A stretch of 11,523 nucleotides of DNA from Funneliformis mosseae (Eukaryota > Glomeromycota > Glomeromycetes > Glomerales > Glomeraceae), in contig CAJVPP010003481.1 in the NCBI GenBank assembly GCA_910592005.1, forward strand, positions 1 to 11,523. Direction: 5' to 3'. Positions 1 through 6,320 of this stretch are shown in pieces. The translations under genes and the position numbers were made by a program. The notes under the pieces were generated by a model. The model had not been told where the DNA came from. It saw only the letters and a program-made list of their open reading frames with translations, and made no database searches. Within the stretch, counting starts at the first letter, position 1. Each line of letters opens with the position of its first letter.

Positions 1-107
1 ATAAAAATTTAAATAAAACTTAATTAGAATCTTTTTTTGTAAAAGTTGTGCGATATACATATTATTGTCTTGCTGATCATAAATAAATTTGTTAAAAATT
101 TTATTTG

Positions 108-395
108 ACTCAGGTTATCCGAGGGTCATACTATAACGGGTCAGGTCAGGATCGGGTTTTATAAATATTAATTTGGGTATTTGTACGGGTTGATTTTTAT
201 AAATAGGTCGAGTCCAAGTACATCCTCAAACCCGACCTAATTCGATCCTTTCAGAATACTAGTTAGATCTGATTTGAGGAGATGTTCAAACTCAACTCGA
301 ATATTCATGTAACTCAACTCAAATTTTCAGGTTGATCAACTATTTAACCTAAACTTGACTAAATCTGAATGTAATTTAACTTGAATAACCTGAGT
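108..395. repeat. AT-rich segment bounded by an 11-bp inverted repeat
   Basis: ACTCAGGTTAT at 108-118 is repeated as its exact reverse complement at 385-395, and the match continues imperfectly outward. The right half holds direct repeats of AACTCAACTC (about 289 and 311) and the palindrome GTTGATCAAC (331-340). The left half is rich in GGGTC/GACC. It could be a small MITE-like element, but I see no clear target-site duplication and the arms are short. It contains the 129-261 element, so one of the two readings may be wrong or the elements may be nested. No coding frame is seen. Confidence 0.3.
129..261. repeat. Short GGGTC-rich element, copy 1
   Basis: This segment starts TACTATAACGGGTCAGGTC and ends CGATCCTTTCAGAATACTA. 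The end matches that of the element at 1324-1450, with CCTTTCAGAA(T/C)ACTA in common. Reading both ends inward gives a weak terminal inverted repeat beginning TA(G/C)TAT. The interior holds several GGGTC, GGTCAGG and CCCGACC blocks that stand out from the AT-rich surroundings. It is probably a short non-autonomous element with TA at both ends. The family is not identified, and the left boundary is less sure than the right. Confidence 0.4.
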
Positions 396-503
396 TGAAC
401 TGAATTTATATGAATTTTATTATGTTCGGCAACAATAGTAAAATTAATTGACAAGTTACACATTAATAATATTTTTTATTACTATAGGTCAGTGATATAT
501 ATT

Positions 504-707
504 AAAAATTGGAAGCACTTTTGGACTTCCAATTCTTTCAATTCCAATAATATTTCCAATTTCAATAAAAAAGTATTAGAAGTTTCCAATGCCTATAGAA
601 ACATTCTATATTAGTGAAAAATTGGTAGTATTTTTGGACTTCTAATTCTTTTAATTCCAATAATACTTCCAATTCTAATAAAAATCATTAGAAGCTTTCA
701 ATGCCCA
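504..707 (+). repeat. Two direct repeats of about 92 bp in the Tc1-like left end
   Basis: Copy 1 (504-595) and copy 2 (617-707) align at a 113-base offset from AAAAATTGG to CAATGCC with scattered substitutions. Copy 1 contains a hairpin with arms TTGGAAG and CTTCCAA (about 509-532). Both copies contain repeated ATTCCAAT/ATTGGAA-type motifs in both orientations. The arrangement fits the duplicated transposase-binding sites in IR/DR-type Tc1 termini. Confidence 0.6.
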
Positions 708-757
708 TCACTGCTATAGATTATCAGTCTGGTTGATCACGAAAATTGACTTCTAAA

Positions 758-892
758 AAATGTTGCCAAATTGGAATGATCATCAAGCATAATCATTTCA
801 TTACAGCAAGTGAAATAAAGGTCCAACTTAAAGAAAAAAACTTAGAGCTTGAAATTAGTGAATGGACTATTCGTCGTGAGCTAAAAAATTGA
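758..892 (+). pseudogene. Tc1-like transposase, N-terminal helix-turn-helix fragment
   Basis: The open frame includes NHFITASEIKVQL, then a short loop, then EISEWTIRREL, ending at TGA (890-892). The pattern is that of the paired helix-turn-helix domain of Tc1/mariner transposases, where a phrase of the type F-[IL]-T-A-x-E-[IL] precedes the recognition helix S-x-x-T-[IV]-R-R-x-L. This domain binds the terminal repeats. The frame starts without a clear ATG and lacks the second half of the DNA-binding region and the whole DDE/D catalytic domain. The normal protein is about 340 residues, and only about 45 codons are left here. It is a broken relic with no expected activity. Confidence 0.6.
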
Positions 893-961
893 CCAGTCTA
901 AATCACTTTCATGTTCACCAAGATTTCAAATATATATACACATGAATAATGTGTTTTAAGG

Positions 962-1146
962 TTACTTCTTTTTGTTGTTACTAAACAGACAGTTAAGACA
1001 TCTAACTTCACAATGTGTTTTCGTACTTTTATGCTCTGATGGAAGGTCTTTTTCTTCAAAGAGATTATCAATAAAGAATTCATTACGCAATCTTTTTTAT
1101 TTTCAAGTTAAGATACTAGTTCAATAAGATCAATAGTTTTGGACAT
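962..1146 (-). pseudogene. Decayed minus-strand frame of unknown family
   Basis: From ATG at 1146-1144 the minus strand reads MSKTIDLIELVS, then TAA, then LENKKD. A one-base shift continues as LRNEFFIDNLFEEKDLPSEH and ends KTHCEVRCLNCLF...KKK with TAA at 964-962. The mix of charged residues, the Cys spacing C-x3-C-x2-C and the lysine-rich tail are more protein-like than the surrounding AT-rich frames. I cannot assign a family. It lies just downstream of the truncated Tc1-like remnant and faces it. It could be the C-terminal end of an old gene fragment carried by a repeat, or a chance frame. Confidence 0.3.
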
Positions 1147-1183
1147 ATTTATATTTTCACATATATAAGCCACAAATAAAGCT

Positions 1184-1273
1184 AAAATTTAACGCATAAG
1201 AAACTTTTTTGTGGAAAAAATACACATAAAATTTAGCGTAAAAAAAAACTTTTTTGTGTAAAAAAATTTACGC
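1184..1273. repeat. Small direct and inverted AT repeat around TTTA(A/G)CG
   Basis: AAAATTTAACGCATAAG...CTTTTTTGTG (from 1184) is repeated as AAAATTTAGCGTAAA...CTTTTTTGTG (from 1228) about 44 bases on. GCGTAAA at 1236-1242 is inverted as TTTACGC at 1267-1273, so the second copy can fold back. It may be the end of a small unrecognised element. No protein is implied. Confidence 0.4.
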
Positions 1274-1323
1274 ATCATCATAATGTCATCTCAGATCAAC
1301 TGGGTTGTTTTAGGTCAAAGTAA

Positions 1324-1450
1324 TAGTATGATTCTAACCTGACAGGTTAGGTCATGCAGATTACAGGTCATCAAAATTACCAATTCTGACTCAATTTAAA
1401 TCCTAGTCAGGTTGATCACCCAGGTCTGACTTAACCCTTTCAGAACACTA
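1324..1450. repeat. Short GGGTC/TGACC-rich element, copy 2
   Basis: This segment starts TAGTATGATTCTAACCTGAC and ends AACCCTTTCAGAACACTA. It shares its last 15 or so bases, its length and its GGTC/TGACC-rich interior with 129-261. The reverse complement of its end begins TAGTGTTCTGAAAGG, which resembles its own start, so short terminal inverted repeats are likely. The two copies are in the same orientation, about 1.2 kb apart. Confidence 0.4.
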
Positions 1451-1460
1451 TCCATCCAGT

Positions 1461-1622
1461 TCTCTCTTATTTTTAATTTTTGTATTGATATTTTTTTTTA
1501 ATTTACTATTATTTTTGTTTTTTTAATTACCTACCCTTCGAAACATATTTTTTTTTGAATTTTTTTTTTTCAATTTTTTTTTGATTTTTTTTTCCTCTCT
1601 TCCATTTTTTTATTTTTATATA
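1461..1622. repeat. T-rich tract, left part of module A
   Basis: This low-complexity tract is dominated by runs of 5-10 T, broken by CCCTTCGAAACAT (about 1535-1547). The same phrase recurs in the T-tract right of the LTR candidate (about 2581-2590, CCCCTTCGAAACAT). This suggests that 1461-1622 and 2217-3090 were one tract, split by the insertion at 1624-2216. No gene is seen. Confidence 0.6.
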
Positions 1623-1623
1623 T

Positions 1624-2216
1624 TGTTAACGTGCAATCCTTATGAATTGCGATTATTAGACAGGGTATTTGAGTAGTAATTCTTTTAAGTCTACATAGTG
1701 ACTCAATTTAGTTTAACTCAAGATTTATAATTTACATGGTAGTGTATTTACGACAAGGCTAGGAGTAAGACAGCTCAATTGATTCAGAAGTATAATAATA
1801 TATTTATTGACGATAATACAAATAAAGATAAGAGATAATAATAGTGAAATAAGGAAATAAGAAAGAATACGAAAAGAAATCAAAAGAGTTAAAGTACTAA
1901 GTAAGATGTTAGGCTAGACGCCTCTATAAGAACTACTAGATGTGTATCTAAAAGCAAAACCAAAAGTAAACTAAAAGTGAATTACAAGCGAATTACTGTT
2001 TACATGATTCTATTGCTTTCTATTTATATTAATTAATACATAGATAGATATAACAAATAAATCAAATATATCTAATATATCCGATATATCAAAGATATCA
2101 ATTATATCAAATATGTCCAGTATATCAAATATATCAATATATCAAATATGTCTGATATATCTGACATTCAGATCTGCAATATGCTGCGCCACGTTCATTA
2201 ATGTAATCCTGTTACA
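1624..2216. mobile_element. Candidate solo LTR inserted in a T-rich tract
   Basis: A 593-base block of different composition interrupts the T-rich tract. It begins TGTTAACGTG and ends ATCCTGTTACA, giving TG...CA ends and imperfect short inverted termini, as in LTRs. The flanks are AT dinucleotides (TATAT on the left, ATATA on the right), so a target-site duplication is possible but not diagnostic. Inside are a purine-rich stretch (about 1790-1880), a TATTTATAT promoter-like site (about 2020), and a degenerate ATATCAAAT-type array (2061-2163). There is no internal coding region and no second LTR in the window, hence solo LTR. It could also be a MITE of another class. Confidence 0.4.
2061..2163 (+). 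repeat. Degenerate ATATATC/AAATATGTC microsatellite-like array
   Basis: The stretch is built of variants of ATATCAAATATATC and ATATGTC(C/T) and is clearly repetitive by eye, with irregular spacing. It lies inside the candidate LTR and carries no coding signal. Confidence 0.5.
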
Positions 2217-3090
2217 ATATATATTTTTTTCTAATTTTCCCATTCCTCTCCAGTGTTTTTATATTGAATTTTTAAATTTCTCCCTCCGGTAGGTATTTTA
2301 TTATTATTATTTGTTTGATTATTAATTTAAATTCCCTTCCCTGATATTTTTTTATTGATTTTCTATTTTTTTTCTTTTTTTTAAAATCCCTTGTGGTATT
2401 TATCTTTTTAAATATATTTTTTTTAAATTCTCTATATCAGTATTTTTTTTTATTGTTTTTTTTTTTAAATCCCCTTATTATATTTTAATATTTTTTTTTA
2501 TTATTTTTTATTATTTTTACATTTTTTTTCATAATTTATCGTTGTTTTTTATTTTATTTTATTTTTTTATTCTTCCACCCACCCCTTCGAAACATTATTT
2601 TTTTGTTTTCTCCCAATCCTGCATTCTTTTTTTTTTTTTAATTTCTTAAATTTTTTTATTTTTTATTTTTTCTTCCATCTTTCCGAAATATTTTTTCTTT
2701 TATTTTTGTTAGTTTGATTTTTTTTTACTTTTTTTTTTAAGGCTTTCTTTTGTTTTATTTAGCTTTTAGCTCTTTTTATTACATTTATTTTTTTTTGTTT
2801 TCGTTTGTTTTCATTTGTTGTTTTTAGTTTAGTTTCTTTTTTTATTTTTCTTTTTTTATTTAGTTTTCTCTTTTTGTTTTTATTACTTTTTTTTGTTTAT
2901 TAAGTTTTTTTTTCTTTTTGTTTAGTTTTTCTTTTTTTGTTTAATTTTTTAGTTTTTTCTTTTTTCTTTTTGTTTCCATTTTTATTTATTTATTTTTTAG
3001 TTTTTTATTTTTTCTTTTTGTTTCCTTTTCATTTTTCGTTTATTTTTCCTTTTTTACAATTTTTTTTCATTTTCGTTCTCGTTTCATTTT
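2217..3090. repeat. T-rich tract of module A, about 870 bases
   Basis: The plus strand is almost all T, with isolated A, C and G. Short C-rich breaks recur: CTCCCTCCGGTA (about 2280), CCCACCCCTTCGAAACAT (about 2577) and CTTCCATCTTTCCGAAAT (about 2671). In the second half a degenerate unit of the form TTTTTTCTTTTTGTTTAGT repeats many times. The same kinds of breaks occur in the T-tract of module B. No gene, intron or RNA gene is visible. Confidence 0.75.
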
Positions 3091-3165
3091 TTAAAAAAGA
3101 AAATAAAATATAAATAAAAAATGAAAATAAAAAGAATAAAAATAAAAAATAATTAAAATAAAGAT
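3091..3165. repeat. A-rich tract of module A
   Basis: The sequence flips abruptly at TTTTTTAAAAAAG, from T-rich to a tract of AAAATAAA, GAAAATAAAAAG and similar. It is partly complementary to the end of the T-tract (TTCATTTTTT against AAAAAATGAA-type words), so the junction can fold back. Module B has the same flip at about 6271. Confidence 0.65.
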
Positions 3166-3235
3166 TTCACTAGATCTCGATGATATGTTTGATTTTCTAT
3201 CGCGTTGCGATTTTTGTTTATTGTTTTTTCTACTT

Positions 3236-3365
3236 TCAGTGATCGGCGGTTTCACGACTCGTCCGAGGAGGCGGCGTGACTTATTTTGTTAGTGAGGGAA
3301 CTGGCGTAATATATTATAGGAGACTAGCAATTCTACCTGAGCGATACACTGGGTCACTTCACAAC
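3236..3365. other. GC-richer conserved core of module A, possible structured RNA
   Basis: This 130-base stretch is far richer in G and C than anything else in the module. It contains GGCGG, CGTCCGAGGAGGCGGCG, GGCGTAATATATTATAGGAG, GACTAGCAATTCTACC and GAGCGATAC. CTCG-TC-CGAG can pair on itself. The counterpart at about 6390-6515 keeps AGGCGGCG, TTGTTAGTGAG, TGGCGTAATATATTATAG and ACTAGCAATTCTACC. Conserved blocks separated by variable ones fit a structured RNA or a protein-binding region. It matches no tRNA, 5S rRNA or spliceosomal RNA that I can recognise. Confidence 0.4.
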
Positions 3366-3759
3366 AAAAAAGGGTAAAGTTTTAAAGATAATTTAAATTT
3401 AGTTTGGTTGGATTAGAGTTGAAATTGGAATTGATTTGAATTGAAATTGAAGTTAATTTAGATTAAAATCAGATTAGAATGCGGAGATATGATTTAATTG
3501 GATTGGGTTAGGTTGTAATTAAATTGGTATTATTAAGTTAGGATTGGATTAGAGTGAATTAGATTAAATTCATATTATATTTATATTATGTTAAGATATA
3601 ATTTGGATTATGATCTTGTTATAATTTGATTATAATAGAAATTTTGCATTTTAAGACTCTATAGGTAATTTTATATTTTTACATAACAATGGACAATTTT
3701 TTCATCTTCTATAGGTAATTAAACCTTAGCATTACCAGAAAATTAATTCAAAATTTGCT

Positions 3760-3767
3760 TATAAATA
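3760..3767 (+). promoter_or_regulatory. Conserved TATA box in module A
   Basis: TATAAATA sits in GCTTATAAATACTTTCT, which is identical in copy 2 (6818-6825). The surrounding 40 bases are also among the best conserved parts of the module. It could place a transcription start about 30 bases downstream, reading rightward. No transcription data can be inferred. Confidence 0.4.
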
Positions 3768-3990
3768 CTTTCTTGAAATTGCCTTTAGATCAGCTCAAGA
3801 TCTTACCAATTTTCAAAGCTATTTTAGCTTCTAGTGATCCAATTTGATAAATATTTGATTTTATTGAAGCTCTCTTAAAGCTGTATCTTGTTGTCTTAAA
3901 TTATTAATTCTATAACATTTAGATCACATAATTGCTTCATTCCTTTTTTAAGAATTTGCAGTTTAAATAATTGATTTTGAATACTTATAA

Positions 3991-4260
3991 GTAACTCTAT
4001 TTTCTTACATATTAAATTACAATTTTCTCACTTCCATTAGATTTCCAGTTGCTGAAATTAGTATTTTGTATCATTATTTTTCGGACAGTTCTTTTTGCTT
4101 CAATTTCGGTATTTACATCTGCTTGAAATTCTTTAATGATGAACCTCAAAATAATTGCTTTCAATTATTCTCAAATATCTCTGGATTTGATGATTGGATT
4201 TGGACGTTTTTAAGCTTATTTGAAAGACCGGTACCTACTGAATCGGCATATCAAATTTAA
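3991..4260 (+). other. Open frame in module A with a peptide conserved in module B
   Basis: After a stop at 3988-3990 the frame stays open for 89 codons to TAA at 4258-4260, but there is no ATG early in it. Its middle part (YHYFSDSSFCF, then DEPQNNCFQ, then SNISG) also reads open in module B (about 7126-7250), where one stop (TAG for TTG) lies just before YHYF. Several differences between the copies are synonymous: TCG GAC/GAT, AGT/AGC, TCT/TCC, CAA/CAG. It may be a remnant of a real coding frame, or the block may simply be conserved as DNA. No family is recognised. Confidence 0.25.
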
Positions 4261-4326
4261 TATGTTTTTGTCTTGTATGTGTCGAGATATTCGCGTTCAA
4301 ATTTTGTTACAGTATATCGAAACTTT
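4206..4326. other. Junction sequence between modules A and B
   Basis: These 120 bases of ordinary AT-rich sequence separate the end of module A homology from the next T-rich tract. They include GACCGGTACC and TGTCGAGATATTCGCG. They have no match elsewhere in the window that I can see. They may be the true start of the module B unit. Confidence 0.3.
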
Positions 4327-4514
4327 GAAAATTTGTTTTTTTTTATTTTTTTTATTTATTTTTATATCCCCTTTTGGTCTTTTATTTTTTTTATAGTTTT
4401 TTTTTCTTTCCCCCTCCGGCCTTTTTTTTTATCTTAGTTCTCTAGCTTTTTTTTAATATATTTTTATTTTTTTATACCCACCCCGGTCTTTATTTTTTTT
4501 TTAATTTTTTTTAT
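4327..4514. repeat. T-rich tract of module B, part left of the hAT element
   Basis: The tract is T-rich with breaks CCCCTTTTGGTCTTT, CCCCCTCCGGCC and CCCACCCCGGTCTTT, like those of the module A tract. It continues at 5386 after the inserted hAT element and one copy of its target-site duplication. Confidence 0.7.
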
Positions 4515-4522
4515 TTACCACC

Positions 4523-5385
4523 TAGAGATCCAAATCGTTCAATCCGTAGTCAAATCATCCAGATTTGACCAACTGATTACAATGATCGATTAGACGAAAA
4601 TATTGACGGTTAGTTAGTCATTTAATCGATTATCACTAACTATGAATGAATACCGGATAATCAGATATTCAAATATTTTAGATCTATCGTTTAATAAGCA
4701 TGCAACATCTAAATTAATTAAATAAAAATGAGACATTTCATTTCATGTTTTTTTGTTCAAATTTTTTTTACAAAATGAGTTTGATGCAAATTACAATGAT
4801 GATGTTTCTTAGTAAAGAAGTAATTCTGAAAGTTTCATTTGACGATAGAGAATGTAACCGGTTAAAGCGGTTAACGTGTTGGCCGGTTAATGATTTTTTT
4901 TAACTGGTTAAATAGATGAATTTAGCTCTGGCCGAAATTCAATTTCCGGCAAGAATTAAGATTTTTATGATTGCAAAATATTTTCAACTCCAGCCAAAAT
5001 TATTAGTACTGCGTAAGTTAATTTTAACCAGTTAACGAATATTTTTAACTGGTTTTTAACTGGTTAAAGAATTTTGGCCTCTATTTGACGAAAAAGATTA
5101 ATATGTTTCCTCCAGAAGAAATATGATTAGCAAAAAATAATGGAATAATTAGTACAATATAATCTGTTATTATTGTTGATAATAAAGATAAGTTCAATAT
5201 ATATATTTTTTTGTTTTAATTAATGTATTAACATTTTAGTTGTTTCAACTAATTGATTATTCAGATGATCTGGATAAATTGAATAATCGTCATTAATCAA
5301 CAATTAATTTAAATAATAATCGATTATAAATTTTATGAAAGATTGATTAATCAAATACAAAATTTTTGACCGATTTGGACCTCTA
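4523..5385. mobile_element. Non-autonomous hAT-like transposon (863 bp)
   Basis: The terminal inverted repeats are TAGAGATCCAAATCGTTCAA (4523-4542) and, read inward from 5385, TAGAGGTCCAAATCGGTCAA. They match at 18 of 20 positions. The element is flanked by a perfect 8-bp target-site duplication, TTACCACC, at 4515-4522 and 5386-5393. The 8-bp duplication and the TAGAG termini (hAT consensus YARNG) place it in the hAT superfamily. It has no transposase frame, so it must have been moved by an enzyme made elsewhere. The host sequence without it reads as one continuous T-rich tract. A second hAT-like element (4846-5083) has inserted inside it. Confidence 0.85.
4846..5083. mobile_element. Nested hAT-like MITE (238 bp) inside the larger one
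   Basis: The ends are TAGAG (4846-4850) and CTCTA (5079-5083). They are flanked by a perfect 8-bp target-site duplication, TTTGACGA, at 4838-4845 and 5084-5091. Beyond the first five bases the inverted match resumes at AACCGGTTAAA (4856-4866) against AACCAGTTAAA (reverse complement of 5055-5065). The motif (C/T)(C/G/A)GGTTAA or its complement occurs at least seven times near the two ends. Such clustered subterminal motifs are typical transposase-binding sites in hAT elements. It has no coding capacity. Because it sits inside the larger element, it is the later insertion. Confidence 0.85.
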
Positions 5386-5393
5386 TTACCACC

Positions 5394-6270
5394 CGTTCTT
5401 TATTTTTTAGATTTTTTTTAATTTCGTTATATAATTATTTTTTTTTTTTTAAATTTTTTTTATTATTTTCCATCTTTATTTTTTTTATATTTTTATATAT
5501 TTTTTTAAATTATTTCTTTTTTTTTATTTCTCCCTCCGGTATTTTTATTTATTTTATATAATTTTTTTAATACTTTCACCCACACTCTTTTTTAATTTAT
5601 TTCTTTTTTAATATATTTTAATTTATTTTTAATTTTTTAATTTCATTCGTTATTCTTTTCATTTTTTTAATATTTTATTTTTTTTTATTTTTGGCTTTTT
5701 TCTTTTTATCGTTTGTTTTCATTTTTTTTAATTTTATTTTTTGAAACATTTTTATATTAATATTTTTTTTGTTTTCCCCCACCCCGTGTTTTTTTTTTTT
5801 TTTTTTTTTTAATTTTTTTTCTTTTTTCTATCGTTTCGTTTTCTTTTTTTAATGTTTTTTTTATTTTTTTTTATAATTTCATTTATTTTTTTCTTTATAA
5901 TTTTGTTTATTTTTTTTCTTAATTTTTCGTTTTAGTTTTTTTTTTATATTATTCTTTCATTTCGTTGATTTATTTATTTTTTATTTTTATAAATCTTTTT
6001 TCTTTTTTATTTACCTTTCTTTTTTTACTTTTATTTATTTTCATTTTCATTCGTTTGTTTTTTCTTTTATTTTGTTTATTTTTTTCTTTTAAATTATTTA
6101 ATTATTTCGTTCGTTAGTTTTTTTTCTTTTGTTTAGTATTTTCATTTATTTTTCTTTTTTTCATTTAGTTTGTTTTATATTCGTTTTTATTTCTTTATTT
6201 TTTTCTTTTTAATTTTTTTTTTCTTATTATTTTTACTATTTTTTTTTGTTTTCGTCCTCATTTCATTTTT
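5394..6270. repeat. T-rich tract of module B, about 880 bases
   Basis: The plus strand is nearly pure T with short breaks such as CTCCCTCCGGTATTT (about 5530), CACCCACACTC (about 5577), TTGAAACATTTTTAT (about 5743) and CCCCCACCCCGTG (about 5775). The longest T run is about 22 bases (about 5789-5810). From about 6000 onward TTTTTTCTTTT and TCGTTTGTTTT words dominate, like the second half of the module A tract. No gene is visible. Confidence 0.75.
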
Positions 6271-6320
6271 TTTAAAAAAATGAAAATAAAAAGAAAGAAT
6301 AAAATAAAATAAAAAATATA
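6271..6320. repeat. A-rich tract of module B
   Basis: An abrupt flip at TTTTTTTTAAAAAAATG leads into AAAATAAAAAG and AAAATAAAAT words. The flanking phrases, GTTTTCGTCCTCATTTCATT before and GAAAATAAAAAGAA after, match those around 3066-3140 in module A. Confidence 0.65.

Larger units (their letters stand above)
496..892 (+). mobile_element. Truncated Tc1/mariner-like transposon remnant
   Basis: A doubled terminal repeat (504-707) is followed by a short frame that reads like the N-terminal DNA-binding domain of a Tc1-like transposase (758-892). Tc1-family elements of the IR/DR type carry two direct repeats in each terminal inverted repeat, which fits this order. The DDE catalytic domain and the right end are missing: downstream of 892 the sequence is unrelated. 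The left boundary is placed by eye near CAGTGATATATATT and may be a few bases off. The element is dead and can only be a relic. Confidence 0.55.
3166..4205 (+). repeat. Conserved module A (about 1 kb), copy 1 of a repeated unit
   Basis: This block matches 6321-7260 throughout by eye, with substitutions and several indels. Landmarks in order are the hairpin ATCGCGTTGCGAT (3199-3211); the GC-richer core (3236-3365); GTAAAGTTTTAAAGATAATTT (3375-3395); a degenerate TTGGATTAGA-type stretch (about 3400-3580, longer than in copy 2); CATTACCAGAAAATTAATT (3730); TATAAATA (3760-3767); GCTATTTTAGCTTC (about 3818); and GATGAACCTCAAAATAATTG (4138-4157). Homology ends near 4200 and differs from the sequence that follows copy 2. 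I recognise no protein or RNA family. Confidence 0.75.

Noticed and set aside
1..104. Gene or element at the left edge
   Set aside because: It is AT-rich sequence without a frame, repeat or motif that I can support.
898..1083. 61-codon minus-strand frame beginning at ATG 1083
   Set aside because: Only its upstream part overlaps the protein-like frame. After about 1070 the more convincing peptide is in another frame (see 962-1146), so this ORF as such is not a gene.
2217..3090. Poly(A) tail of a minus-strand retroelement
   Set aside because: The tract is far longer and more interrupted than a retroposon tail, recurs with its C-rich words in module B, and has no minus-strand element body on its left side.
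3250..3275. Hammerhead-ribozyme-like core on the minus strand (CGGACGAGTCGTGAAAC, compare CUGANGAG...GAAAC)
   Set aside because: The essential U of CUGA is G here and A in module B, and GAAA is GCAA in module B. I could not build stems I and III or a proper GUH cleavage site. At best it is a decayed ancestor, more likely chance.
3236..3365. tRNA, 5S rRNA or U6-like gene in the GC-rich core
   Set aside because: No cloverleaf could be drawn, no B-box (GGTTCGANNCC) is present, and GACTAGCAATTC is only a loose resemblance to the U6 GATTAGCATGG segment.
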